A stretch of 37,802 bases of DNA from Pseudomonadota bacterium (GTDB lineage: Bacteria > Pseudomonadota > Alphaproteobacteria > Acetobacterales > Acetobacteraceae): positions 1 to 37,802 of the forward strand of contig JAJXSZ010000002.1 of the NCBI GenBank assembly GCA_021784255.1, read 5' to 3'. Both the position numbers and the translations under genes were made by a program. Below the pieces are notes generated by a model that made no database searches, was not told where the DNA came from, and saw only the letters and a list, made by a program, of their open reading frames with translations. Positions 1 to 9,026 of this stretch are shown here, in pieces (position 1 is the stretch's first letter; every line of letters begins with the position of its first letter).

Positions 1-793
1 GATAGAACGAAGGCAGCATCACCCCCGCGAGTGCCTCGCCGAGCTTGAACAGCGCCACATAGCCGAGCATCACCCAGGCGCCGCGGCGGGAGACGAACTC
101 CCTGAGCGGCTCCACCACGCCCTCGCGCAGCCGGGCGGCAAATCCATGCTCGTGGTGCCGCGGCGCCATCGCGGGTTCCGGCGCGAACCAGGTGACCAGC
201 ATGCACCCGGCCATCAGCGCGGCCATCGTCAGCAGCGAGCCCCGCCAGCCCAGCACCCCCGCGAGCAGGATCGCGCCGCTGCCCGAGACCAGCATCGCCG
301 CGCGATACCCCCACACATAGGCCGCCGTCGCGACCCCCAGCCGCGCCGCCGGAAAGGTCTCGATGCGCCAGGCGTCGATGGCGATGTCCTGGGTGGCCGA
401 GAACAGCGCTACCAGCGCGCCCGCCGCGAACACCGGCACCATGTTTCCCGCCGGGTTGCCCAGCGCCAGCCAAAGGATCGCCGCCGCGACCAGCGGTTGC
501 ACGGTCAGCAGCCACGCCCGCCTGCGCCCGAACCCCGGCAGCGGCACCACCTGGTCGAGCAGCGGCGCCCAGAGGAATTTCAGCAGATAGGCGAGGCCGA
601 GATTGGCGGTCAGCCCGACCAGTCCCAGCGCGACGTGCTCCTCGGAGAGCCACTGCCGCAGCGTGAAGCCCGACAGTGCGAGCGGCAGGCCGCTGGCAAA
701 GCCGAGCAGCGCCATGAAGAACAGGTTGCGGGCCGCGCCCGGACCCGTCCCGGACCCGGTCTCGGGATCCACCACCTTTGCTGTTGCGTCCAT
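1..793 (-). CDS. AmpG-like MFS permease (muropeptide transporter family), C-terminus cut by window edge
   Basis: Reverse-strand translation from ATG at 793 reads MDATAKVVDPETGSGTGPGAARNLFFMALLGFASGLPLALSGFTLRQWLSEEHVALGLVGLTANLGLAYLLKFLWAPLLDQ..., with AmpG-type FASGLPLAL / YLLKFLWAPLLD motifs and an open frame to position 1. Confidence 0.85.
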   Translation of the reverse strand, partial: MDATAKVVDPETGSGTGPGAARNLFFMALLGFASGLPLALSGFTLRQWLSEEHVALGLVGLTANLGLAYLLKFLWAPLLDQVVPLPGFGRRRAWLLTVQPLVAAAILWLALGNPAGNMVPVFAAGALVALFSATQDIAIDAWRIETFPAARLGVATAAYVWGYRAAMLVSGSGAILLAGVLGWRGSLLTMAALMAGCMLVTWFAPEPAMAPRHHEHGFAARLREGVVEPLREFVSRRGAWVMLGYVALFKLGEALAGVMLPSFY

Positions 794-848
794 TGCGGTC
801 AGACTACGGGGCTCGCTGCGAATTCGCCTACACCTGGGGTGCGATGGC

Positions 849-1844
849 ATGACCGATACCGGCGCCTGGCCGCGCTGGAACGCCTGCGCCGAGGCCGGCT
901 GGTCCGCCGAGGCGCTGGCGGCTGCGCGTGCCTATGCCGCGACCATCCGCACCTCGGCCGCCATGCTCGTCGCCGGTGGCCGCGTGGTGGATGCCTGGGG
1001 CGAGACGGCGCGGCGCTGGAATGTCCACTCGATCCGCAAGAGCCTCCTCGGCGCCCTCATCGGCATCCACGAGGCGCAAGGACGCTTCGACCTCGAAACC
1101 AAAATCGGCGCCCTGGGCATCGACGACCGCCAGGGTCTCACGCCGCGCGAGAAGCTTGCGACGCTGCATGACCTCCTCACCGCCCGTTCCGGCGTCTACC
1201 ACCCGAGCGGCTACGAGACCGACTGGATGGTCGCGATCAAGCCGGTGCGCGGCAGCGTCGGCCCCGGCACCACCTGGTGCTACAACAACTGGGATTTCAA
1301 CGCGCTCGGCACGGCCTTCCGCCGGCTCTGCGCGCCCGACATCCACGCCGACTTCGCCGCCCGTATCGCGCTCCCGTGCGGCATGGAGGATTTCCGCCCG
1401 CAGACCGACGCCGCGCTAATCGACCTTCCGGCATCAGACCATCCCGCCTATCCGTTCCGCATGACCGCGCGCGACCTTGCCCGCTTTGGCGAGCTGTTCC
1501 TGCGCGGCGGTCGTTGCGATGGCCGCGAGATCGTTCCGGCAGCCTGGGTCGCGGCGAGCGTGCTGCCCTATTCCGAGGCCGGCGTGCGCGGCGCCTATGG
1601 CTATCTCTGGTGGGTCGCGCGCGCCGGCATTCTCTTTCCCAATGTCATCGTGCCGCCCGGCACCTATGCGGCCTGCGGCGCGGGCGGGCACTACGTCGTC
1701 GTCCTGCCGGCGCTGGACGCCGTCTTCGTCCACCGCGTCGATACCGATGCGCCGGCCGAGGAAGTCACGGCGGCGCAATTCGGCCGGCTGCTGCGCCTCG
1801 TCATCGAGGCAGCACCGCCCGCCCGCCGGGGCGCAGGCGCATGA
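849..1844 (+). CDS. Serine hydrolase, beta-lactamase-related (class C-like fold)
   Basis: Translation contains SIRK (SxxK) and YNN (YxN) motifs and a late GAGGHYVVVLP segment; starts at ATG 849 inside the longer 603..1844 ORF. Confidence 0.85.
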   Translation: MTDTGAWPRWNACAEAGWSAEALAAARAYAATIRTSAAMLVAGGRVVDAWGETARRWNVHSIRKSLLGALIGIHEAQGRFDLETKIGALGIDDRQGLTPREKLATLHDLLTARSGVYHPSGYETDWMVAIKPVRGSVGPGTTWCYNNWDFNALGTAFRRLCAPDIHADFAARIALPCGMEDFRPQTDAALIDLPASDHPAYPFRMTARDLARFGELFLRGGRCDGREIVPAAWVAASVLPYSEAGVRGAYGYLWWVARAGILFPNVIVPPGTYAACGAGGHYVVVLPALDAVFVHRVDTDAPAEEVTAAQFGRLLRLVIEAAPPARRGAGA

Positions 1845-2410
1845 ACGCGCTGGACCCGGCGCTGGCGTTTCGCGCCATGGCGCACAACAACGCCTGGGCC
1901 AACCATCGCCTGCTGAGCGCCTGCGCGCGCCTGACCCAGGTCGAATTCGAGGCGACGCGCACCAGCTTCTTCCCGAGCCTGCGCGCCACCCTCAACCATA
2001 TCCTTATCGTCGATCTCTTCTACATCGACGCGATGCAGGGCGGGCGCCTCGGTCCCAGGGCCTGGGAAGACCGCGAGCCATGCGCGACGGTGGCCGAGCT
2101 GCATCGTCGTCAGGCCGCGCTCGACCGCCGCCTCCTCGCGGTTACGCACGCCCTTGGCGGCGATGGTCTAGGCCGTATCGTCGAGGTCCATCGCGCCGAC
2201 CGGATCCAGCGCGAGCGCATGGACCGTCTGCTGCTGCACCTGTTCCAGCACCAGATCCACCACCGCGGCCAGGCGCACGCGATGCTCGCCGGCACCAGTG
2301 TTCCGCCGCCGCAACTCGACGAATTCTTTTCCGTAGGCGAGGCCGGGCGGCGCGCTGCGGAGTTCGCCGAGCTCGGCTGGACCGAGGCCGCCATCTGGGG
2401 CGGACTATAG
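1841..2410 (+). CDS. DinB family protein (putative metal-dependent)
   Basis: [31 protein letters not shown]...[15 protein letters not shown]...[17 protein letters not shown]; DinB-type histidine pattern. ATGA overlap with upstream stop. Confidence 0.85.
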   Translation: MNALDPALAFRAMAHNNAWANHRLLSACARLTQVEFEATRTSFFPSLRATLNHILIVDLFYIDAMQGGRLGPRAWEDREPCATVAELHRRQAALDRRLLAVTHALGGDGLGRIVEVHRADRIQRERMDRLLLHLFQHQIHHRGQAHAMLAGTSVPPPQLDEFFSVGEAGRRAAEFAELGWTEAAIWGGL

Positions 2411-2420
2411 GGGGAAGACG

Positions 2421-3488
2421 ATGCGCACGACCAAGGTGATCCACGTCGTGAGTTGCCACGCCGCCGGCGAAGTCGGCGACGTCATCGTCGGTGGCGTGTT
2501 GCCGCCGCCCGGCGCCACGATCGCCGAACAGGCGCGTTTCATCGCCGAGGACGAGACCCTGCGCCGCTTCGTGCTCAACGAGCCGCGCGGCGGCGTGTTC
2601 CGCCATGTCAACCTGCTGGTGCCGCCCAAGCATCCTTCCGCGCAACTGGGCTGGATCATCATGGAGCCCGAGGACACGCCGCCGATGTCCGGCTCCAACT
2701 CCATCTGCGTCGCGACGGTCGCGCTCGAGACCGGCATCATCGCGATGCAGGAGCCGGAGACTCGTTTCGTTCTCGAACCGCCCGCCGGCCCCGTCGAGAT
2801 CGTCGCCACCTGCCGCGCCGGCAAGGCCGAGCGCATCAAGGTGCGCAACGTGCCGGCCTTCGCCACCCGGCTCGACGCTCCGCTCGAGCTCGCCGGGCAC
2901 GGCACGCTCACCGTCGACATCGCCTATGGCGGCGACAGCTTCGTGATCGCCGATGCCCGTTCGCTTGGCTTCGCGATCGCGCCTGACGAGGCGCGCGACA
3001 TCGCCGAGCTCGGCATGCGCATCACTGCGGCGGCCGAGGAGCAGCTCGGCTTCCGCCACCCCGTGACCGGCTGGAACCACATTTCCTTCTGCCAGATCGC
3101 CGCCCCTCTGGAACGCCGCGACGGCGTTCTCACCGGCGCCAATGCGGTCGCCATCCGCCCCGGCAAGATCGATCGTTCGCCCACCGGCACCGGTGTCTCG
3201 GCGCGCATGGCCGTGCTGCACGCCAAGGGGCAGATGGGGGTGGGCGAACGCTATCTCGCCCGCTCCATCATCGGCACCGAATTCGAGGGTCGTATCGAAA
3301 CGACAACGGCCGTCGCCGACCGTCCTGCGATCATACCGAGCATCGCCGGCAGTGCCTGGATCACCGGCACCCACCAGCTGATGCTCGATCCGACCGATCC
3401 GTTCCCGGGCGGCTACCGGCTGTCGGATACCTGGCCGATGCCGCGCAGCACCTCGGCATCGGCGGCACCAGCGGCCGCGCCGGGCTAG
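2421..3488 (+). CDS. Proline racemase superfamily protein (hydroxyproline epimerase/dehydratase-like)
   Basis: [26 protein letters not shown]...[19 protein letters not shown]...[21 protein letters not shown]; family fold clear, both canonical Cys positions replaced (Ser and Thr). Confidence 0.88.
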   Translation: MRTTKVIHVVSCHAAGEVGDVIVGGVLPPPGATIAEQARFIAEDETLRRFVLNEPRGGVFRHVNLLVPPKHPSAQLGWIIMEPEDTPPMSGSNSICVATVALETGIIAMQEPETRFVLEPPAGPVEIVATCRAGKAERIKVRNVPAFATRLDAPLELAGHGTLTVDIAYGGDSFVIADARSLGFAIAPDEARDIAELGMRITAAAEEQLGFRHPVTGWNHISFCQIAAPLERRDGVLTGANAVAIRPGKIDRSPTGTGVSARMAVLHAKGQMGVGERYLARSIIGTEFEGRIETTTAVADRPAIIPSIAGSAWITGTHQLMLDPTDPFPGGYRLSDTWPMPRSTSASAAPAAAPG

Positions 3489-3536
3489 AGCAATATCCGA
3501 TCAGATAGGGTCATCTGGTCGGATTTCTTGCCCTGG
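3486..3536 (+). repeat. 51-nt palindromic interspersed element, copy A, beginning at the TAG stop of the proline-racemase gene
   Basis: TAGAGCAATATCCGATCAGATAGGGTCATCTGGTCGGATTTCTTGCCCTGG; aligns without gaps to copies at 4724-4774(-), 9624-9674 and 21056-21106; stem ATCCGATCAGAT/ATCTGGTCGGAT. Confidence 0.85.
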
Positions 3537-3886
3537 AGAACGCAGAATCCAGAGCAACGCCGGCCGCGGTGGCGACCACGCGCAAAACCGCGCTCCCCTG
3601 CACGGGGATTTGCTTCCCCTTCCCAGCGTGCTAGAAAAAATGTGGTGTGTTTCGAACGGCCTGTTGGTCGCGCTCGAGACCTGTCCCGATCGCGACCAGC
3701 ACCGCCGTTCGCGGCGCGGCATCGATGCCCGACGTTCAGGTTGTTGCATGGTCGATCATGGCCAACCTCCCGGCTTCGTGGGCGAGGCGGCGCTCGATGC
3801 CGCCCCGTGCCGACCGGGACGGCATGATGACGCATCCACCGCTCATGTCGCCAACACGGGCCATCACGAAGTCGCGCTGACACCCC

Positions 3887-3991
3887 AGCGTGCGTCCGCC
3901 GAGCGTGCGCCCGCCCAGCATGCACGCGCCCAGCATGCACGCGCCCAGCATGCACGCGCCCAGCATGCACCGACCGGGCGTGCACCCGCTC
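3887..3991 (+). repeat. 15-bp tandem repeat, about 7 units (3 identical central units)
   Basis: Units AGCGTGCGTCCGCCG, AGCGTGCGCCCGCCC, AGCATGCACGCGCCC x3, AGCATGCACCGACCG, GGCGTGCACCCGCTC. Confidence 0.92.
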
Positions 3992-4013
3992 GCCCGTCAC
4001 AAGGAACAGAACC

Positions 4014-4691
4014 ATGAGCCTGCTCGTCATGCCGGGGCCGGATCAGATCGCCCGCCATTTCCGCCGCGCGCTGCTGGACTGCACGCGCGACGACGTTCCT
4101 TACCGGCACTGGAAACTTGTCGAAGCGCTGCCGGAGGCTCTGTGCTGGGGCATCATCAGCCTGCCCATCGCGCCGTTGGTCATCGACGACTGCAAGGGCG
4201 TGCGCGACGTCGACAACAATCTGCGGACCTTCATCACGCCGCAGCTGCAGGCGGATTTCCCCCTGCTCGCCGATTTCGCCGCCGCGCTGCAGCGACCGGA
4301 GGTGGGCGGGCTCGCCGGCGCGACCTGCGGTTTCCAGGCCGACGGCAGCTATCTGCGCATGGAGTATATCCAGGACATCGACGGCGCCTGGCTCCAGCCG
4401 CACCATGACGTGCCGCAGAAGCTCTGTTCGATGGTGATCTACCTGTGCACCGGCCCTGACGCCAAGGACTGGGGCACGGACATCTACGACAACGACAAGC
4501 GCTGGTTCGGCCGCGCCGCGGCCATCTTCAATTCCGCAGCCATCTTCATCCCCGGCGAGAACACCTGGCACGGTTTCGAGAAGCGCCGCATTCGCGGCAT
4601 CCGCCGGTTGCTGGAAGTCAACTACGTCCACCCGTCGTGGCGTGATCGCAACCAGCTCTGCTTCCCCGACCAGCCGATCCGCCTCGGCTGA
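4014..4691 (+). CDS. Putative 2OG-Fe(II) oxygenase family protein
   Basis: Translation has HxD (PHHDVP), a distal His (NTWHGFEKR) and downstream Arg (RIRGIRRLLEVNYV), in the order expected for a double-stranded beta-helix 2OG oxygenase. AAGGAAC ribosome-binding site upstream. Confidence 0.7.
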   Translation: MSLLVMPGPDQIARHFRRALLDCTRDDVPYRHWKLVEALPEALCWGIISLPIAPLVIDDCKGVRDVDNNLRTFITPQLQADFPLLADFAAALQRPEVGGLAGATCGFQADGSYLRMEYIQDIDGAWLQPHHDVPQKLCSMVIYLCTGPDAKDWGTDIYDNDKRWFGRAAAIFNSAAIFIPGENTWHGFEKRRIRGIRRLLEVNYVHPSWRDRNQLCFPDQPIRLG

Positions 4692-4723
4692 CCGGGGCTA
4701 AACTGCCCGGAATTCGATGTCGT

Positions 4724-4774
4724 CCAGAGCAGGAAATCCGACCCGATGAGTTCATCGGGCAGGATAGGGCGCTA
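4724..4774 (-). repeat. 51-nt palindromic interspersed element, copy B, beginning at the TAG stop of typA
   Basis: Minus strand TAGCGCCCTATCCTGCCCGATGAACTCATCGGGTCGGATTTCCTGCTCTGG; lies between convergent genes. Confidence 0.82.
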
Positions 4775-6610
4775 CGCCGCCTCGCTCGCGCGTTCGGCGC
4801 GCTTCCTCGCGTGCGGGTCGAGGAAGCGCTTCCTCAGGCGGATCGCCCCCGGCGTCACCTCGACGAGCTCGTCGTCCTCGACATAGGCGATCGCCTGCTC
4901 CAGGCTCATCTTCCTCGGCGGCGTCAGCAGCATCGCGTCGTCCTTGCCGGCGGCGCGGATGTTGGTGAGCTTTTTCTCCTTGATCGGATTCACCTCGAGG
5001 TCGTTCTCGCGACTGTTCTCGCCCAGGATCATGCCCTGGTAGACCTTGTCGCCCGGGGAGACGAACAGCGTGCCCCGCTCCTGGATGTAGAACAGCGCGT
5101 AGTGCACCGCCTCGCCGACCTCGGTGCTGATCAGCGCGCCGCGGTTGCGGCCCTCGATCGGCCCCTTCCAGGGACCATAGCCCGCAAACAGCCGGTTCAT
5201 GATGCCGGTGCCGCGCGTGTCGGTCAGGAACTCGCCATGGTAGCCGATCAGACCCCGGCTCGGGATCAGGAAGGTGAGCCGCTGCTTGCCGCCGCCTGAT
5301 GGGCGCATGTCCTGCAGCTCGCCTTTCCGCCGGCTCATCTTCTCGACGACGATGCCGGAATACGCCTCGTCGACGTCCACCAGCACCTCTTCCATCGGCT
5401 CCTCGCGCTCGCCCGTCTCCGGGCTGCGGCGCGTCAGCACGCGCGGCCGGCCGATCGTCAGCTCGAACCCTTCGCGCCGCATCGTCTCGATCAGCACGCC
5501 AAGCTGCAGCTCGCCGCGTCCGGAGACCTCGAACGCCTCGGTCTCCGAGCTGTCGGCGACGCGGATCGCGACATTGCCTTCCGCCTCGCGCCACAGCCGC
5601 TCGCGGATCTGGCGCGAGGTCACTTTCTTGCCCTCGCGCCCGGCGAGTGGCCCGTCATTGATGCGGAAGGTCATCGCGAGCGTCGGCGGATCGACCGGAA
5701 TCGCCGCCAGCGGCGCGCTCAACTCCAGCGACGCGATGGTGTCCGGCACCGTGGCATCCGCGAGGCCGGCGACGGCGATGATGTCCCCCGCCTCGGCCTC
5801 CTCCACCGGCACGCGCTCGAGGCCGCGGAACGCGAGCAGCTTCGACAACCGTCCGCTCTCCGCCACCGTCCCGTCCGGGCGCAGCACGCGCACCGGCATG
5901 TTGACCCGCGCGCGCCCCTGCTCGATCCGCCCGGTGAGCACGCGGCCGAGGAAATTGTCGTAGTCGAGGATGGTGCCGACCATGGCGAACGGCGCGTCGG
6001 CCTTGACCGCCGGCGCGGGGACGTGGCGCAGGATCAGCTCGAACAGCGGCGAAAGGTCGCGCCGCTCGTCGTCGAGGTCGACGACCGCCCAGCCCTGCCG
6101 GCCGGACGCATAGAGCATCGGGAAGTCGAGCTGCTCCTCGTTGGCGCCCAGCGCCGCGAAGAGGTCGAAGATCTCCTCGTGGACCTCGTGCGGCCTGGCG
6201 TCGGAGCGGTCGATCTTGTTGACCACGACGATCGGCCGCAGCCCGCGCGCCAGCGCCTTGCCGACGACGAATTTGGTCTGCGGCAGCACGCCTTCGGCCG
6301 CGTCCACCAGCACGATTGCGCCATCGACCATCGAGAGGATGCGCTCCACCTCGCCACCGAAATCGGCGTGGCCGGGCGTGTCGACGATGTTGATCCGCGT
6401 CTCGGTTCCGTCCGCCGCGGTCCACGCGACCGAGGTGCACTTGGCCAGGATGGTGATGCCGCGCTCGCGCTCGAGGTCGCTGCGGTCGAGCGCGCGCTCG
6501 GCGACGTGCTGGTGCGCGCGGAACGCGCCGGCCTGCGCCAGCACCTTGTCCACGAGCGTGGTCTTGCCGTGGTCGACATGGGCGATGATGGCGACGTTTC
6601 GCAGCGACAT
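4772..6610 (-). CDS. typA: Translational GTPase TypA/BipA
   Basis: MSLRNVAIIAHVDHGKTTLVDKVLAQAGAFRAHQHVAERALDRSDLERERGITILAK...DTPGHADFGGEVERIL...NKIDR; complete elongation-factor-type GTPase with TypA C-terminus (GTLFVSPGDKVYQGMILGENSR). Confidence 0.97.
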   Translation of the reverse strand: MSLRNVAIIAHVDHGKTTLVDKVLAQAGAFRAHQHVAERALDRSDLERERGITILAKCTSVAWTAADGTETRINIVDTPGHADFGGEVERILSMVDGAIVLVDAAEGVLPQTKFVVGKALARGLRPIVVVNKIDRSDARPHEVHEEIFDLFAALGANEEQLDFPMLYASGRQGWAVVDLDDERRDLSPLFELILRHVPAPAVKADAPFAMVGTILDYDNFLGRVLTGRIEQGRARVNMPVRVLRPDGTVAESGRLSKLLAFRGLERVPVEEAEAGDIIAVAGLADATVPDTIASLELSAPLAAIPVDPPTLAMTFRINDGPLAGREGKKVTSRQIRERLWREAEGNVAIRVADSSETEAFEVSGRGELQLGVLIETMRREGFELTIGRPRVLTRRSPETGEREEPMEEVLVDVDEAYSGIVVEKMSRRKGELQDMRPSGGGKQRLTFLIPSRGLIGYHGEFLTDTRGTGIMNRLFAGYGPWKGPIEGRNRGALISTEVGEAVHYALFYIQERGTLFVSPGDKVYQGMILGENSRENDLEVNPIKEKKLTNIRAAGKDDAMLLTPPRKMSLEQAIAYVEDDELVEVTPGAIRLRKRFLDPHARKRAERASEAA

Positions 6611-6750
6611 GGAAGCTTGTCCGGGGTTTTGTGCAGCGCCGCATAGCCGAAACCGCGCACCTTTGCACGCGCGGCTGGCATGCAAAAGCCCGGGGCGCGT
6701 CCCGCCGCTCGCCGTCGGCGTGACGGCCGGCCCCGAATGGCGGGCCGTTG

Positions 6751-6815
6751 CCTGGAGCAACGTGTCTCCGGTCTGCCCGGGCCGGACCGGGTCAGACAGA
6801 TCGCAGGTTGCTCTA
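6751..6815 (-). repeat. Divergent inverted repeat flanked by GAGCAAC ends, beginning at the stop codon of the AhpD-like gene
   Basis: Minus strand TAGAGCAACCTGCG...GTTGCTCCAGG, terminal inverted repeats with internal stem GTCTGACCCGG/CCGGGCAGAC. Confidence 0.6.
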
Positions 6816-7160
6816 GGCCGAGAATTCGCCGAACGCTTCCAGCGCCTTCGCCGCATACATCAGCGCCGGCCCGCCGCCCATGTAGACCACGACCGCGAGC
6901 ATCTCCTCGATCTCGGCCTTGGTTGCCCCGAGCTTGACCAGCGAGCGGGCGTGGAACCCGATGCACGGGTCGCAGCGCACCGCGACGCTGACCGCCAGCG
7001 CGACGAGCTCCTTGGTCTTGGCGTCCAGCGTGCCGGCCTGCAGCGCGGCATTCGCCATTGCGCCGAACCCTTTCATCACCTCCGGCTGGTCCGCCCGCAG
7101 GACGGCGGTCTGCTTCGAGATCGCTGCGGTCAGTGCCTTGTAGCCGCTGTCGCTCATCAT
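6813..7160 (-). CDS. AhpD-like / carboxymuconolactone decarboxylase family protein
   Basis: 115 aa with RCDPCIGFHARSLVKLGATKAEIEE (CxxC-x3-H AhpD-type motif). Confidence 0.9.
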   Translation of the reverse strand: MMSDSGYKALTAAISKQTAVLRADQPEVMKGFGAMANAALQAGTLDAKTKELVALAVSVAVRCDPCIGFHARSLVKLGATKAEIEEMLAVVVYMGGGPALMYAAKALEAFGEFSA

Positions 7161-7217
7161 CAGCTCCTGTCGTGGTCGGTTTGCCGGGCGGGCCCGCCGC
7201 CCTTGATCCGGTTCCGG

Positions 7218-8219
7218 CTAGGCCAGTGCTTCGAGCACCACCGCCGGCGGACGCGCGCCGACGCGCGCGATCGTCGCCGCCGCGGCCGATGCGCCGAGCG
7301 AGCCGCAGGCCGCGAGCGGCTTGCCGGCGGTCCACGCGGCGAGGAATCCCGCGGCATAGGCGTCGCCCGCTCCGGTGGTGTCCACGACCGCCGTCGGCGC
7401 CGCGGTGATCCGGATCACCTCGTCGCCGGACACGATCAGGCTGCCGCGCTCACTCATCGTCAGCACCGCGAGCTTTGTTTCGCCACGCACCAGCGCCACC
7501 GCGTCTTCCGCGCGCTCGACCCCGTAGAGACTGCCGATCTCCGCTTCGTTGGCGAACAGGATGTCGACGCCGGTGCGCACCAGCTCGCGGAACGCCTCGC
7601 GGTGCCGCCCGACGCAGAACGGGTCGGACAGCGACAGCGCCACGCTGCGCTCCGCCTGCTGCGCGACCATGGCGGCGCGGCGGAAGGCGGCCTGCGCGGC
7701 CGGCGGGTCGAACAGGTAGCCCTCGAGATAGGTGACGCGGGAGGCGGCCACGATCGCCGCATCGACCTGCGCCTCGCCGAACGCAACGCAGGCGCCGAGA
7801 TAGGTGTTCATCGTCCGCTGCGCGTCGGGCGTGACCGCGATCAGGCAGCGCGCCGTCGGTGCGCCGCCGCCCGATGGGCCGACCGGCAGGGCGGGGGTCG
7901 GGAAATGCACGCCGGAGGCGGTGATGTCGTGGCGGAAAACCTGCCCCAACTGGTCCTGCGCCACGCAGCCGAAATAGGCCACTTTCGCCCCCAGCGCCGC
8001 GGCCACCGCGCAGGTATTGGCGGCCGAGCCGCCGCTGCTCTCCTGCCCGGCCGGCATGCCCGCGTAGATGCGCTCCGCCGCCGCGGCGTCGATCAGCGTC
8101 ATCGTGCCCTTGGTCATGCCATGCTCGGCGAGGAAGTCCTCCTCCACCTGTGCCACCACGTCGACCATCGCGTTGCCGATGCCCAGGATGTCGAACCGCG
8201 CGTCCATCGCTTGCTCCAT
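7218..8219 (-). CDS. PfkB family kinase, adenosine kinase-like
   Basis: MDARFDILGIGNAMVDVVAQV...SSGGSAANTCAVAAALGAKVAYFGCVAQDQLG...VDTTGAGDAYAAGFL; PfkB signatures 1 and 2. Confidence 0.92.
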   Translation of the reverse strand: MEQAMDARFDILGIGNAMVDVVAQVEEDFLAEHGMTKGTMTLIDAAAAERIYAGMPAGQESSGGSAANTCAVAAALGAKVAYFGCVAQDQLGQVFRHDITASGVHFPTPALPVGPSGGGAPTARCLIAVTPDAQRTMNTYLGACVAFGEAQVDAAIVAASRVTYLEGYLFDPPAAQAAFRRAAMVAQQAERSVALSLSDPFCVGRHREAFRELVRTGVDILFANEAEIGSLYGVERAEDAVALVRGETKLAVLTMSERGSLIVSGDEVIRITAAPTAVVDTTGAGDAYAAGFLAAWTAGKPLAACGSLGASAAAATIARVGARPPAVVLEALA

Positions 8220-8274
8220 CGTTCAATCGTCGGCCGCGGTTAACATCCGCCACCGCTTCGCGGTAGGGGGAGGC

Positions 8275-9009
8275 ATGTTCGAAGCCGCGCTGCGGGCCCT
8301 GGCGCAGATGCAGGACCGCACTTTCCGCACCGTCCTGCTCGCCAGCATCCTCTGGACGCTCCTGGCCTTCGCCCTCCTCGCGGCCGCATCGTTCGCCCTC
8401 CTCGGCGCGTTCCTCGGTCCGCATGTCGCCGGCTGGATCGGCGCGATCCTCGCCGCCGCGACCACGGCCGTGGCCCTCTGGCTGCTCTTTGTCCCCCTCG
8501 CCGCGGGAATCGCCACCTTCTACACCGACCGCATCGCCGGCGCCGTCGAGGCGCGCTGGTACCCGGCGCTGCCGCCGGTAAGCCCGGCGAACCTGGCCTC
8601 CCAGGTCTGGGACGGGGTCGCCGTCTTCCTGCGTCTCGCCGCCGCCCAGCTCCTGGTTCTCGTCGCGCTGCAGACCGGCACGGTGCTGTTCGTGCCCGGC
8701 CTCGCCGCGATCGCGTGGCTGGCACTCGCCGGCTGGGCCTATGCGCGTGGCATCTTCGTCACACTCGCGATGCGGCGGCTATCGCGCCCCCAGGCGCTGG
8801 CGGCCTGGAACGCGCGCCGGCTGCCGGCCATCGGTGTCGGCGTCCTGGTCTCCCTGCTTGCCTTCATCCCGCTGCTGAATCTGGCCGCTCCGATCCTTGG
8901 CGTCGCAGCCCTGGTGCATGTGCTGCAATCCAGCCCCAGGATGTCGATGCCGCCTCGGGCATGGCGTGACTCCCCGCCGCCCCGCGTGCTACCCCGCTCG
9001 CCCGATTGA
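8275..9009 (+). CDS. EI24 domain-containing / CysZ-like integral membrane protein
   Basis: MFEAALRALAQMQDRTFRTVLLASILWTLLAF...WAYARGIFVTLAMRRLSRPQALAAWNARRLPAIGVGVLVSLLAFIPLLNLAAPILGVAALVHV; multi-TM with EI24-type C-terminal segment. Confidence 0.8.
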   Translation: MFEAALRALAQMQDRTFRTVLLASILWTLLAFALLAAASFALLGAFLGPHVAGWIGAILAAATTAVALWLLFVPLAAGIATFYTDRIAGAVEARWYPALPPVSPANLASQVWDGVAVFLRLAAAQLLVLVALQTGTVLFVPGLAAIAWLALAGWAYARGIFVTLAMRRLSRPQALAAWNARRLPAIGVGVLVSLLAFIPLLNLAAPILGVAALVHVLQSSPRMSMPPRAWRDSPPPRVLPRSPD

Positions 9010-9026
9010 CCGAGAGGAGGGTCCCA

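Noticed and set aside
2142-3374. 410-aa minus-strand ORF opposite the proline-racemase gene
   Set aside because: Low-complexity charged translation; the plus-strand gene is well supported.
3887-3991. CRISPR-like array
   Set aside because: Direct tandem 15-bp units with no spacers and no cas genes nearby.
3485-4030. Minus- and plus-strand ORFs across the 15-bp array (RVHAGRVHAGR..., ARAQHARAQHA...)
   Set aside because: All frames stay open because the unit length is a multiple of three; no supporting domain, start site or codon pattern favours a protein. A translated leader is not fully excluded.
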